Assembly: GCA_041394945.1 (NCBI GenBank)
Contig: JAWKHH010000001.1
Location: 1,674,001 to 1,738,000 of the forward strand
DNA: 64,000 bases
From: Bryobacteraceae bacterium
GTDB taxonomy: Bacteria; Acidobacteriota; Terriglobia; Bryobacterales; Bryobacteraceae
Direction of reading: 5' to 3'
Shown here piece by piece: positions 33,040 through 46,300 of this stretch (position 1 is the first letter of the stretch; every line of letters starts with the position of its first letter). Under the pieces are notes generated by a model. That model was not told where the DNA came from and made no database searches. It saw nothing but the letters and a program-made list of their open reading frames with translations. The translations under genes were made by a program, and so were the position numbers.

Positions 33040-33065
33040 CGAAGAGCAATCTTACATGCTCTTCG
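33040..33065. promoter_or_regulatory. Inverted repeat in the divergent promoter region, next to the multicopper oxidase start
   Basis: A perfect 9-bp inverted repeat (CGAAGAGCA at 33040-33048, TGCTCTTCG at 33057-33065) with an 8-bp spacer ends 3 bp before the GTG of the oxidase gene, where a ribosome binding site would be. A second palindrome, GCTTCGAAGC, lies at 33067-33076. It may be an operator or an mRNA hairpin that limits translation of the oxidase; the dehydrogenase gene starts 83 bp to the right. Confidence 0.45.
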
Positions 33066-33147
33066 GGCTTCGAAGCATGTCGCCGCGCTCATCCCCCGCC
33101 TTCAATGCGTTCTCCCGCCCGGCCGCCGAAATCGGATACTTTGAAGA

Positions 33148-35283
33148 ATGTCTCGAACGGCACTGGTCATAACGCTCTTCCTCTTGGCGCCGGCATTTGC
33201 CTCCGCCGAACGGATACGGTGGACGACATCTCACGTGGTGGGTTCGCCCGATCCGCCTCCACCCTACCGGTTGACCCGCGCGTTTGAGGCGGTGAAGTTC
33301 AAGGAGCCGGTGTTCATCGCACAGGAACCGGGCGCGGAGCGGCTTTGGGTTGGCGAGTACGGCGGACGTATCTACAGCTTCGACCCCCGCGAGCCCGCCG
33401 CGACGAAGCATCTCGTGCTAGACATCGACCGCGGTTTGAGCGCGTTTTCGTTTCACCCGAAGTTCAGTGAGAACCGGCAGATATTCATATTCAGCCATCT
33501 CGATCCCAAGAAGAACCGCCAGGGGCAGATGAGCCAGATCTATCGTTATCGCGTCGAGGCAGGCGGAGACAAGCCGCGCGGCGTCACCGAGTCTAGGGAG
33601 ACGATCATCGAGTGGCCAGGCGGTGGCCACAATGGCGGTGAGGCGATCATCGGTCCCGACGGGTACCTTTATGTATCCACGGGCGACGGCACGAGCGGCT
33701 CCGACAAGAACGAGACGGGTCAGGGCATCAACGACTTGCTGGCCGTAATGATGCGAATCGACGTGGACCATCCCGATCCGGGGCGCGAGTATTCAATTCC
33801 CAGGGACAATCCATTCGTCGACGCGCCGGGCGCGCGAGGCGAGGTCTGGGCTTACGGATTCCGCAATCCCTGGCGGTTCAGCTTCGATCCCGTCACCGGC
33901 CGCCCATGGGTGGGCGACGTCGGTCAGGACATCTGGGAAATGATCGAGCTCTCGAGCAAGGGGGCCAACCACGGGTGGAGTGTGATGGAAGGCTCGCATC
34001 CATTCCACATCAACGCGAAGAGAGGGCCGACGCCGATCGTTCCTCCCGTGGTGGAGCACCATCACACGATCTGCCGGTCCATCACCGGAGGATACGTGTA
34101 CACGGGAACGAAGTTTCCCGAGTTGCGGGGTGCTTACGTATACGGCGACTACGAATACGGCAAGATGTGGGCCCTGCGCTACGATGCGGCGAAGAGCAAG
34201 GTTACCTGGCACAAGGAAATCGCTGATTCCGCCGTGAAGATATCGAGCTTCGGCATGGGCCGCGACGGATCTTTCTACGCGCTGGATCACTCCACGGGAG
34301 AGATCTATCAATTGGAACGCCGGCCCCCCGCCGCCAAGGGCGCATCGCGTTTTCCCAGGAAGCTGAGCGAAACGGGCCTGTTCACTTCCGTGCGCGATCA
34401 CAAGATGGCGCCGGGCGTGATCCCCTACGAGATCAACGCGCCGTTCTGGTCTGACGGGGCGCAGAAGGAACGGTTCTTCGCCCTGCCCGGCGACGCGAAA
34501 GTCGAAGCCAAAGAGAAAGGCGCGTGGGACTTCGACGACGGCGCGGTGACCGTAAAATCATTCCGGCTCGAAACGGAACCGGGCAATCCTGCCTCGGCGC
34601 GCCGCATCGAAACGCGCATCGTCGTGAAGCAGGAGAACCACTGGGTTGGTTACTCGTACGCGTGGAACAAGGCGCAGACCGACGCCGAGTTGGTCGGCGC
34701 CGAAGGGATGGATCGGCCCTACCTGATCAAGGACGCAGCGGCGCCGGGCGGCAGGCGCAAGCAGATCTGGCACTATCCAAGCCGAAACGAGTGCATGTTC
34801 TGCCACTCGCGCGCAGCCGGATTCGCACTCGGGTTGACGACTCCCCAGATGAACCGCGGAGAACAACTCGCGGCGATCGAGCGCGCCGAAGTACTGAAGA
34901 AGCCGCTCGCGCGACCGGCGCCGGAGTTGGCGGCGTATCCGAATCCGGCCGACGCGGCCGCGCCAGTTGAGGCTCGCGTGAAGACCTACCTCCAGGTGAA
35001 CTGCGCGATGTGCCATGTTTCCGACGGCGGCGGCAACTCGCCAATGGAGCTGGGCTACAACACCCCGATGGCCAAGGCGAAGATCGTGGGCGAGCGCCCC
35101 ACGCACGATACGCTCGGCATTGAGGGCGCGCTCCTCGTTGCTCCGGGCGACCCGGCGCGGTCCATTCTCCTCGAACGGATCAAGCGGCGCGGAACGCATC
35201 AGATGCCCCCAACGAGCACGAATCTTCCGGACCCGGCGGGAGAGGCGCTGTTGACCGAATGGATCCGGTCACTCAAGCAGTAA
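33148..35283 (+). CDS. Secreted PQQ-type sugar dehydrogenase-like propeller fused to a C-terminal di-haem-c region
   Basis: The 711-residue exported protein has a signal peptide (LVITLFLLAPAFASA) and a soluble-glucose-dehydrogenase-like six-bladed propeller (about 45-395). LSAFSFHPKF, GGGHNGGEAIIGPDGYLYVS, then YGFRNPWRFSFDP and GANHGWSVMEG mark the PQQ-binding face. The second half (about 400-711) contains haem-c motifs CMFCH (549-553) and CAMCH (619-623). It ends with a membrane-free cytochrome-like segment, RGTHQMPPTSTNLPD, with a Met that could be an axial ligand. The fusion suggests oxidation of a sugar or alcohol with direct electron transfer to haem. No PQQ synthesis genes are in the window. 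The divergent multicopper oxidase could be the final acceptor, but that is inference. Confidence 0.85.
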   Translation: MSRTALVITLFLLAPAFASAERIRWTTSHVVGSPDPPPPYRLTRAFEAVKFKEPVFIAQEPGAERLWVGEYGGRIYSFDPREPAATKHLVLDIDRGLSAFSFHPKFSENRQIFIFSHLDPKKNRQGQMSQIYRYRVEAGGDKPRGVTESRETIIEWPGGGHNGGEAIIGPDGYLYVSTGDGTSGSDKNETGQGINDLLAVMMRIDVDHPDPGREYSIPRDNPFVDAPGARGEVWAYGFRNPWRFSFDPVTGRPWVGDVGQDIWEMIELSSKGANHGWSVMEGSHPFHINAKRGPTPIVPPVVEHHHTICRSITGGYVYTGTKFPELRGAYVYGDYEYGKMWALRYDAAKSKVTWHKEIADSAVKISSFGMGRDGSFYALDHSTGEIYQLERRPPAAKGASRFPRKLSETGLFTSVRDHKMAPGVIPYEINAPFWSDGAQKERFFALPGDAKVEAKEKGAWDFDDGAVTVKSFRLETEPGNPASARRIETRIVVKQENHWVGYSYAWNKAQTDAELVGAEGMDRPYLIKDAAAPGGRRKQIWHYPSRNECMFCHSRAAGFALGLTTPQMNRGEQLAAIERAEVLKKPLARPAPELAAYPNPADAAAPVEARVKTYLQVNCAMCHVSDGGGNSPMELGYNTPMAKAKIVGERPTHDTLGIEGALLVAPGDPARSILLERIKRRGTHQMPPTSTNLPDPAGEALLTEWIRSLKQ

Positions 35284-35329
35284 GCTCCCCTACGTTCCTT
35301 CCCGTTCGCGGCCGAGGCGGCCGGTTGAG

Positions 35330-36586
35330 CTATTGCCGTGGGTGCTGCCGCAGCGCCTCCGCCCGTAGTAGAAAGCTCCCCTCCGTCACCACGCGATCCC
35401 CAGGGGCGAGTCCGGCAAGCACCTCGAAGCCTTCCTTCGCTGGCGCGCCGAGGCTCACCGTCCGCTGCTCGAACTGGCTCTCCGCGCCGTCGACCGGAAT
35501 GAACACGACGATCTTCGACCCGATCCTCTGGACCGCTCCGGCGGGAACGATCGGCGCACGGCGGCCTACGGAGGTGGCGAAGTCCATATCGGCGTACATG
35601 CCCAGCCGCAGCATCCGATCTTTGTTCTCGACGATGACACGCACCTTGGCGGTACGGGTTTGCGGGTCCACGCGTGGGTCGATGTAGTCCACTGACCCAC
35701 GGTAGGCGCGTTGCGGGTAAGCCGGCATGGTAATCACCGCCCGGGAGCCGACACGCACCATCGCGAAATCGTCTTCCAGCAAGCTTCCCTCGATCCATAC
35801 GGTGGAGAGATCCGCCACTTTGAACAACTCCTGGCCCATTGCGACTACCTGCCCGAGGTTCATGCTCCGCGTGAGCACCACGCCATCGATCGGCGCCGGC
35901 ACCGTCACTTCGGATGTCACCGCGGCGCCGGAGCGGACCTGATCCGCCTGGGCGCGCGTCATCCCCAACAGGATCAACTTCTGCCGGGCCTGTTCGATGT
36001 GTGCGTTGTGAAGCTGGTGCTCGGCCTCCACTTCTTCCAGCTCCTGTTGACTCGCCGCGCCGAGCTTCACCAGTTCCCGCATCCGCACGAGCTTCTTGTG
36101 CACCACCTCCAGGTCGGCATCCATGCCGATGAGCGCGGTTTGAGCATCGGCCACTTCCTGGCTGAAGATGCGGGCCATCTTCTGCCCGCGTCGCACGGGC
36201 TCGCCCAACTCCACGGCTGCTTCCCGAACGATCCCGCCGGCCACCGGCGTCACAGGCACTTCGCGATACCCGTTCACCGCCACCGTTCCCGGCGCCCGAA
36301 TCGATTTGGTTTCGACGGCGCTGCCGACTTCGGCGAATCGCAACCCCATCCGCTCCACTGAGCCGGACGGAATGGACACTACGATCGCTTCCACTGCCGG
36401 CCGGCCGGTCTCCGGTGACCTGGAAACCGGCGCCGGCGGCGTCAGCACCGGTGCAGCCGCGGGCCTCGCGGCTCGCTGTTCCATGAACCATGCCCCGCCT
36501 GCCACACCTGCAACGAGAGAAATGGCCGCCGTCAGCAGCATCCGCCCGGGGCCGCTCCCGCGTTCCCTCATGTTTGGTTCAAGCAT
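35330..36586 (-). CDS. cusB: RND efflux periplasmic adaptor (CusB-type membrane fusion protein)
   Basis: This adaptor links the inner-membrane pump to the outer-membrane channel. The 418-residue protein has a single N-terminal membrane anchor (LLTAAISLVAGVAGGAWFM), a barrel-sandwich half motif (VTPVAGGIVREAAVELGEPV) and an alpha-helical hairpin with LEEVEAEHQLHNAHIEQARQ. The returning lipoyl half SEVTVPAPIDGVVLTRSMNL and beta-barrel domains come next, with GMYADMDFA. An AGAGGA ribosome site directly after the cusC stop precedes the ATG at 36586, so that start is preferred over the ATG five codons later. It is the last gene of the efflux operon. The pump subunit's methionine triad points to Cu(I)/Ag(I) as cargo. 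Confidence 0.9.
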   Translation of the reverse strand: MLEPNMRERGSGPGRMLLTAAISLVAGVAGGAWFMEQRAARPAAAPVLTPPAPVSRSPETGRPAVEAIVVSIPSGSVERMGLRFAEVGSAVETKSIRAPGTVAVNGYREVPVTPVAGGIVREAAVELGEPVRRGQKMARIFSQEVADAQTALIGMDADLEVVHKKLVRMRELVKLGAASQQELEEVEAEHQLHNAHIEQARQKLILLGMTRAQADQVRSGAAVTSEVTVPAPIDGVVLTRSMNLGQVVAMGQELFKVADLSTVWIEGSLLEDDFAMVRVGSRAVITMPAYPQRAYRGSVDYIDPRVDPQTRTAKVRVIVENKDRMLRLGMYADMDFATSVGRRAPIVPAGAVQRIGSKIVVFIPVDGAESQFEQRTVSLGAPAKEGFEVLAGLAPGDRVVTEGSFLLRAEALRQHPRQ

Positions 36587-36595
36587 CGCGTCCTC

Positions 36596-37882
36596 TCAAT
36601 TCACGCTTGCCGCGATCCGCAGCCGGACATCGGCTTGATAGTAGCGGCTCAGCGCTTCGGTATAACCCATCTCGACGTCGATCAACCGCCGCTGCTCGGC
36701 AATGACGTCGAGCAACTGCGTACGCCCCAGTTCCTGCACGCGGCGAATCACGGTGAGGTTCTTGCGCGCCTGTTGCAGGACACCCGCGCGGTAGATCTCG
36801 AGGCCCTCGCGAGCCTTGTCTCGGGCCAGAAACGCGGCGGCGATTTCGCGCCGCGCGATCAGTTCGGCATAGTCGCGTCGTCGCCGGGCAGCGGTGACGC
36901 CGGCCGCGGCGGCAGCCATCGCGCCCTGGTTCCGATTCCGTACCGGCAGCGCGATCGACACACCGACACTGAGTTGATGGAAGACCTCCTGGATGCGGCG
37001 CAGGTCGCCCGCCTCGCTCAACCCGCGAAGCCCGAAGCCCGAGTCCGCCCGTTGGTACGCAGCGGAAAGGGTTGCATCCAGCTTGCCCTCCGCCTCGGCT
37101 TTCTTCAGCTCGGCGCCAGCAACGGCTTCCATGGCGCGAGCCGCCAGCACGTCCGGCCGGGTGTCTCGGACGTGTGCCGCCGCTTCGGCGGGCGTCAGCA
37201 CCGATGGTGCGAACTCGAGCGAGCCCTTGAGCTGAAGCGGGTCCTCCGGCTCCAGACCGGCCAGGCTCTTCAACTCGAGCATCGCCACTCCCACCTTCAT
37301 TTCGACGCCGGACTTCATCGCCTCGATACGGTTCACTTCCACGCGCAGCAGGTCGCCATCGAGCGTTGGAGCCGTGCCTTGCCGCCCCCGCGCTTCTGTC
37401 AACCGCAGGGCTTCCCGGTTGACCGCAAGCAGTTGTGTCGTGAACCGCAGATCGCGGTACAGAGCCAGAATCTCGCCGAACTTCGTCTCCACTTGCAGCC
37501 GCAGTTGGCGCTCTCGCTCGGCTTGTTGCAGTTCAGAAACATCGACGAGGCTTCGCGCCACGTCAACACGGCGGTCCCGCCGGTGATACAGCTCGAGCGG
37601 AAGAGAAGCACCGAGCATCGAACTGTTCATCGGACCCGTTGCGCCTTTCATTCCGCCAATTTCGAGCCTGGGATTGGCGCGCAAGCCCGCCTGCAGCGCC
37701 TCGCCCTTGGCGGCCTCGATCAGTTGACGCCCGGCGAGCAGGTCGCCGTTCTGGGCGTTCGCGAGGCGCACCAGTTCCTCCACGGTCCGGCCGTTAACAA
37801 GGTCGAGAATCGCTTCGGGCGTCTGTGCGACAGACAGAACCGCTGACGCCAGCGCAACGACAACTGCAAGTGATCGCCTCAT
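36596..37882 (-). CDS. cusC: TolC-family outer-membrane efflux channel (CusC/CzcC-type)
   Basis: This is the outer-membrane exit duct of the metal efflux complex: a 428-residue protein with signal peptide (LAVVVALASAVLSVAQ) and two OEP repeats of long helices and short strands. Recognisable parts are GLRANPRLEIGGMKG, LELYHRRDRRVDVARS, then TRPDVLAARAMEAVAGAELK and SVGVSIALPVRNRNQGAMAA (typical of CzcC/CusC proteins), with QELGRTQLLDVIAEQRRLID near the C-terminus. There is no lipobox. It lies between the YtkA-like lipoprotein gene and cusB, 12 bp and 9 bp away, so all are co-transcribed. Metal specificity comes from the pump, not from this subunit. Confidence 0.9.
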   Translation of the reverse strand: MRRSLAVVVALASAVLSVAQTPEAILDLVNGRTVEELVRLANAQNGDLLAGRQLIEAAKGEALQAGLRANPRLEIGGMKGATGPMNSSMLGASLPLELYHRRDRRVDVARSLVDVSELQQAERERQLRLQVETKFGEILALYRDLRFTTQLLAVNREALRLTEARGRQGTAPTLDGDLLRVEVNRIEAMKSGVEMKVGVAMLELKSLAGLEPEDPLQLKGSLEFAPSVLTPAEAAAHVRDTRPDVLAARAMEAVAGAELKKAEAEGKLDATLSAAYQRADSGFGLRGLSEAGDLRRIQEVFHQLSVGVSIALPVRNRNQGAMAAAAAGVTAARRRRDYAELIARREIAAAFLARDKAREGLEIYRAGVLQQARKNLTVIRRVQELGRTQLLDVIAEQRRLIDVEMGYTEALSRYYQADVRLRIAASVN

Positions 37883-37894
37883 GGATGGCCCCGT

Positions 37895-38307
37895 TTATCG
37901 CACGCTGGTATTCAACGTAGTGGCGCCGCTGCCGGCCGGACCGTCCCAGCGAATCTCGAACGTCCATGCTCCGCTCATGCTGAACGTGCCGTTCATGGCG
38001 AATTCGCCGGTTCCGGCGGGCTTCGCCTCCAGGGGCGCCACCATGGGCGGCATGCCCGGCATCGACATCGAGCAACTCACAGTAACGTTGCCGGCATCGG
38101 CGGCTTGGCCGCCGGCGGTCTGAAAGGTCATCCGAAACTGGTTATCTCCTTGCGTCAGTTCGCCTGACTCGTTCAGAAGAGTAATCTTCAAGCCTCCGGC
38201 GTCCTGGGAGACGATCTCCTTCGTCCCGGCGGGAGCACTCGATTGGCAAGCCACGAGCGATAGCGCAACGACGACAGCTCCTGCCGCGAGCAGATCCCTT
38301 CGTATGT

Positions 38308-38311
<4 letters not shown>
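37895..38311 (-). CDS. Met-rich YtkA/FixH-like lipoprotein in the copper efflux operon
   Basis: This is a 138-residue lipoprotein with lipobox LVAC (Cys22). A small beta-sandwich domain of the YtkA/FixH type follows, with LTQGDNQFRMTFQ, then SCSMSMPGMPPM, then GTFSMSGAWTFEIRWDG. The MSMPGMPPM run and further Met residues are typical of periplasmic sites for Cu(I). The start overlaps the cusA stop (ATGA) and cusC follows by 12 bp. I infer a periplasmic copper chaperone that hands the metal to the efflux complex, in the role CusF fills in E. coli, although it is not a CusF homologue. The fold call is based on pattern and context. Confidence 0.8.
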
Positions 38312-41448
<3,137 letters not shown>

Positions 41449-41566
41449 GAAATGGGCCTCCGCCCTCGGCGATGGCAACGGCTGGGGGGCCGCGCGTACG
41501 AAACCGCACGCAAGCTCTCGGACTCTGAGTCCGTCTTGCGCGTGTTCCTTCAAAAAGGAGCGGAGG

Positions 41567-42016
41567 TCAGATCAGGAGGGAGGCGTGGAGCACGGGGATG
41601 TCCGGCGCCGGTACGCCGGGCGGATCCGGGCTGCGGTGGGCGCCATTGTCCAGGCAGTCCGAACCGTCCGCCACAGTGCCGGCGAAAGCGGCGACCGGGA
41701 AGTTCGCGTACTCCCAGGCGAGTTGAACACTCACGCCTGGCGCGGGAGCCTGCAGCCACACGGCATGGTCGCAGGACGCGCCGGGGTGTTCAGTCTTGCT
41801 ACCGGATGGTGTCTGTCGAGACGATTGTCCCGGCATTCGGTCGCACTTGTGCTCGTACCCGCAGCACTCCGTGGCCTGGCGCGCCTCAAGGACAAACTTC
41901 TGGCACGAAACACACCCGCCCCAAAGCTGGCTGGCGATTGCCAGCGCCACGCAGAGAGTATGCGAAAACCTTTGCAACGAAACGAGTCCTAACCTAAGGA
42001 TAGCCAAAAAACTCAC
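41567..42016 (-). CDS. Exported Cys-rich protein of unknown function upstream of cusA
   Basis: No family is recognised. The 149-residue product has a hydrophobic leader (LCVALAIASQLWGG) directly followed by Cys-containing motifs: GCVSCQKF, ECCGYEHKCDRM and later SCDHAVW and DCLDNG. Nine cysteines (counting from the leader's end), with nearby His and Met, suggest metal binding or disulfides. The GTG start overlaps the DUF1552 stop (GTGA); an inner TTG or GTG would shorten the leader. cusA starts 118 bp downstream on the same strand. I infer a periplasmic copper-binding or sensing protein associated with the efflux system. Confidence that it is a gene is good; function is open. Confidence 0.65.
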   Translation of the reverse strand: MSFLAILRLGLVSLQRFSHTLCVALAIASQLWGGCVSCQKFVLEARQATECCGYEHKCDRMPGQSSRQTPSGSKTEHPGASCDHAVWLQAPAPGVSVQLAWEYANFPVAAFAGTVADGSDCLDNGAHRSPDPPGVPAPDIPVLHASLLI

Positions 42017-43341
42017 AACCCCGCGAGCCGGATCCGAGCGTCGCCGAACTCCTCAAGTTGAACACCCATCCGATCCATGATGCCCAGGTACAGACTGCAC
42101 AACTTGCGATTCTCGTCACCCGCCGCGAAATAGTCGAGCGCCCGGCCGGTCTCGAGCTTCCCGCCCAAGCCGCCGATGGTCACCACCGGCACCTTCTTGT
42201 TGTCGTGCTTGGCGCCGGACCACATGTTCGAGAGCCACAACACGCAGCTATTGTCCAGCACTGTGCTCTCGCCCTCCGGCATCGAGTCCAGTCGCTGGGC
42301 CAAATAGGCGAGCTGGGTCATGTGGAAGTGCACAATCTTCTGATAGTCCTCTTCCTGGTCGTAGTGCGACGCTCCGTGGTGCTGCTTGCTCACACCGAGG
42401 AACGGGTAGTAGAGCGCCGAAAGGTCGCGAGCCAGGAGGAGCGAAGCCACGCGCGTCTTATCGGTTTGAAAACCGAGCGCGATGATGTCGCACATCAGAC
42501 GAATATGATCGCGGATATCCTCGGGCAAGCCGTCCGCCGGGCGCTTCATCGTGAACAGCGGGCGCCCCGCGTCACGGGCGCGATCTTCAGCCTTGTCCTT
42601 GTCCGCGCGCATCCGCTCGATGCCTCGCTCCACTTCACGAACGCTGGCCAGATACTCGTCGAGCTTCAGCTTGTCGGTGGAACTGATCCTGCCGCTCAGC
42701 GCCTGGGCATGTTCCTTCACACGGTCGAGGACGCTCGTGTTTCGTAGCTGTCCGCCGTTCTCGAAGAGGCCATCGAAAGCCAGCGAGGGATACATCTCGT
42801 TGGGCACCGGCGAATCACCCGTCTGCCAGGAAATATGTGAACTGTAGGCGTTGGAGAAGTTCGTCTCGTGGAACCCGGTCATGGCCCGCTCGCAGGCCAA
42901 CACCATGCTCGGCTGGAGCGTGTCCTGCCCGATGTGATTGGCAAGCACCTGGTCCACCGTGATGCCGCCGTGGATGATCGACCCCTTTCGAATCGGTACG
43001 CCCGACAACATGTTGCCGGTCATCGCCGGGTGAATCCCCTGCCCCGTCGCAGCCTTGTTGAACAAGCCGTCGATGATGTTGACCTTGGCCTTCAGCGGTT
43101 CGAGCGGAGCCAACGATTCGCTGAGCTCCATCGACGGGCCGGCCCCCTTCGCCCACCACCGGCCGGGACTGATGCCCGTTCCCATGAAGAGCACTGCGAA
43201 GCGCTGCGGCGGCGCGAGTGTGGTGGCGGCGCGGGCGGAGAACACCCCAAAACCGGACAGAGATTCGAGCCACGGCAAGGCCATTGTGACGCCAGCGCCA
43301 CGAAGAAGCGTCCTGCGGGACGGCAACTGTTTACGCATCAT
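42013..43341 (-). CDS. Tat-exported DUF1552 protein
   Basis: This 442-residue protein belongs to DUF1552, a family of exported proteins distantly like DUF1501 and sulfatases, found with planctomycete-type cytochromes. A twin-arginine leader (PSRRTLLRGAGVTMALPWLE) is followed by RFAVLFMGTGISPGRWW, then ATGQGIHPAMTGNMLSG, and the HHGASHYDQEEDYQKIVHFH segment near residue 315. The start is set at ATG 43341, since GAGG of the preceding gene's end lies 5 bp before it; a GTG overlapping that gene's stop would add two residues. It is translationally linked to the DUF1592 gene upstream and to the Cys-rich gene downstream. No reaction is known for the family. Confidence 0.87.
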   Translation of the reverse strand: MMRKQLPSRRTLLRGAGVTMALPWLESLSGFGVFSARAATTLAPPQRFAVLFMGTGISPGRWWAKGAGPSMELSESLAPLEPLKAKVNIIDGLFNKAATGQGIHPAMTGNMLSGVPIRKGSIIHGGITVDQVLANHIGQDTLQPSMVLACERAMTGFHETNFSNAYSSHISWQTGDSPVPNEMYPSLAFDGLFENGGQLRNTSVLDRVKEHAQALSGRISSTDKLKLDEYLASVREVERGIERMRADKDKAEDRARDAGRPLFTMKRPADGLPEDIRDHIRLMCDIIALGFQTDKTRVASLLLARDLSALYYPFLGVSKQHHGASHYDQEEDYQKIVHFHMTQLAYLAQRLDSMPEGESTVLDNSCVLWLSNMWSGAKHDNKKVPVVTIGGLGGKLETGRALDYFAAGDENRKLCSLYLGIMDRMGVQLEEFGDARIRLAGL

Positions 43342-43343
43342 AC

Positions 43344-46300
43344 TCACCTCGTTGTACCCGAAGCCGGATCGCGTCCGCGCTTGTTGAGAAACTGGCGGCT
43401 GGTAACAATGCTCTCGACGACATTTTCGAAACAGCAGCCATCCTTGCCCAGCTTGCCGCGGATCTCCTCAATGAGTAGCTCATCGGAAAACGCAAGACTG
43501 CGTCCCAAGGCATATGCGAGCAGCTTGCCGATGAAACCGCGCACGAAGTCGTCTTCACGGTGACCCCGAATATACTCGCGGAGCCCATCGAGCCCTTCGC
43601 CTTCCATGCCGCCAGGAAAGGTGGCGCGTGCATCCACGGCGCGCCCGGCGAGATCCTGCGTGCGTAGCTTGCCCACCGGATCGTACGTTTCATACGCCAG
43701 CCCGAAGGAGTCGAATCGCGCATGGCAGGCGGCGCAACCCGGGTTGGTCCGATGGCGTTCGAGCATCTGGCGTAGCGGCAGTTCCATCTTGGCCTCATCG
43801 GCCGGCAACTCGGGAACCACCGGCGGTGGTGGCGGGATCTGTTCGCCCAGTAAGTTCGTGGCCACCCAGTAGCCGCGCTTCACCGGACTCGTCCGCAGCC
43901 CCGGCGCGTTCTTCGTCAGGAAGGCGCCCATGGCCAGCAGACCGCCTCGCTGGTATCGGTCCGCATCGTCCACCCGGACCCAGTGGTTGGCGTCGCCCTC
44001 CACAGGAGGCATGCCATAGTGCCGCGCCAGGACTGGGTTCACGAACGTGTCTCGTGCATAGAGCAGATCGAGCAGCCTTCGGTTGCGGCGAAAAATGTCC
44101 AGCAGAAAGCGCATCGGCTCCTCGAACATCGCGTCACGCACATCGTCACTGAACGCGGGGAAACGCCCGCGGTCTACGGTCCCGATCTGCTCGAAATCGC
44201 GAATGCCCAGCCAATTGGCGCCGAACTCCACGGCCAGCGCTCGGCTGCGCGTGTCCTGAAGCATCCGCCGAACCTGGGCCTTCAGCGCTTCTGGCTTGCC
44301 CAGGTCACCCGCCGCCGCACGTCGACGGAGCTCGTCGTCGGGCATGCTCGACCAAAGGAAATAGCTCAGCCGGTTGGCGAGGTCGAAAGCTGAGAGCGGT
44401 TGAATCGCGCCGCCCCCAGGCATCGTGTCAACCCGGTAGGAGAACTTCGGCGATGTCAGCACCAGGACGATCGCCTCACGAATCGCGGCCTCATGGTCCA
44501 GACCGTAGCGCTCCTTGGCTTCCCGATAGAACGACAGCAGATCGTCCCGATCGGCCGGCGCCAGCGGCCGCCGGTAGGCCTTCGCGGCGAAATCGGCCAG
44601 CGCCGTGAGATGACCCGGCTCTGCGTCGCGCCGCGCCTTCTCAACCCAGCGAATACTCTCGCTGGCCCTGTCGAAGAAGTCCTTCACAGCCTGGATCGCC
44701 GTTGCGCTGCCATCCCTGGCCACCTGCAGGTACTCAGCCTCCAGCTTCCGGATCCGCGGCTCGGCGACAATCTCCTTCACTTCGATCTCTTTGACTTCGG
44801 GCTCGCCGTCTTTGAAGTCGTCGCGCGTGCCGCGGGTTCCGAGCTTGGCGAACTCGACATAGGTGCGAATATTGATCGACGCCACGAAGTCCATCTCGCG
44901 CCACATACGGTCGAGTTCGGCCTGTTCCGCTTCGTCCAGCAGCAACTCGTAAAGCGGCTGGTCATCGCGGAAGTAACCCATCACGTTATGGAAGCCGGCG
45001 CTCAGGTATCGGCCTTCGTCCTTGCCCGTCTTGAAATAGTTCCGGCCCCGGGACTCCCGGTAGAACATGTCGGGAAACACGCTGCAGAAACGGCCCCATG
45101 CGGCTTCATAGCGCGCTCGCTGCCCGGCCGGCACGGACAGATCCGCGTCGCCGGGTTCATTCTCCACCAGGATCGTCTTGCCTGGGCCGAACGCGTTGTC
45201 CCATTCCGGCTCCACCACGTCTTTCTGGTTGAAGAGCGGTTCGCCTTCCACCTGCAACTGCCGGGGATCGAACTTACGGCGATGCGTGGCGTATTGCGTG
45301 TTCTTCCAGATCAGCAGCGGCTGCCATGCTGTACCGATGGGGCCCGCCGTAATGTTGATGAACCGCGGCTCCACCTTCTTGCGGACCCGCGCCACGTAGT
45401 CGCGCATCTCTTCACAGCCAGCGCGCGCTGCGTTCGGATCGCCCTTGCTCGGTCCGGGCAGCGCCCGCCACATCGCCTGCAGCTTGTTCATCGGACCAAC
45501 CGTTTCCCCCGTCTCAAGGGCCGTCCAAACAGTTTGCAGATACTTGCCGCTGACCTGGTGCTGCCGTGCCAGGCTGGCCAGAGTGACGCGGGGTTGCCCC
45601 ATCGCCGCGCGATGACGGTACCGCCAGGCTGTCTGGAAGTAGTCCGCCAAGTCGATATTCTGCCGGTGATAGAAATCGACGATCTGGTGCACGGTGAACT
45701 TGTCGCGGTCCGTCTCCACCAGCATCGGATGCGGCGCGAAGGCGAATCCGTTCTCCTTCAGGTACATGTGGCTGGCCACATCGCGGGCGGCCGCCATGTA
45801 CTTCCTGAGAAGCGTCGGCGACATCGTCAGTGTCTCGCCGGAGTTGTCGAAGCCGGCCGTATTCGCGGGATCAACCGGGAACTCGCGCGCCGGACGAATA
45901 TCCACGCCTGTCAGATCGCGGATCGTGTAGTCATACTCAGCGTTGCTCAGCCGCCGCGCCAGAACCATGCCCGGGTCGCCCGCATTGCTCCGCATTTCAC
46001 TCTCGCGCAGGGCGCGGAACCAGGCGATGGCCGCGCGCCGCTCGTGGACCGCCGGCTGCTTCGGAGCTCCTTTCGGCGGCATGTCCTCCGCCTCCAGCCG
46101 TTCCATGATCTGGCTCCATCGGCGGCCATCTTCCATCAGATCCGGCATCGTTCTGAAACGGTTCAGATCCAGGTGAGCCGCGGGTTCCCGCGAACCGTGA
46201 CAGGCGATGCAGTAGGTTTCGAGGAACGGCCGGACTGTCGTGGCGAACTCCCGCCCCAACCGCGACCGAGCCACTTCCTGTGCCGGCGCGGCACTAAGGC

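Noticed and set aside
41449..41553. 35-residue N-terminal extension of CusA
   Set aside because: A GGAGG at proper distance and the usual RND N-terminus both fix the start at the GTG at 41448.
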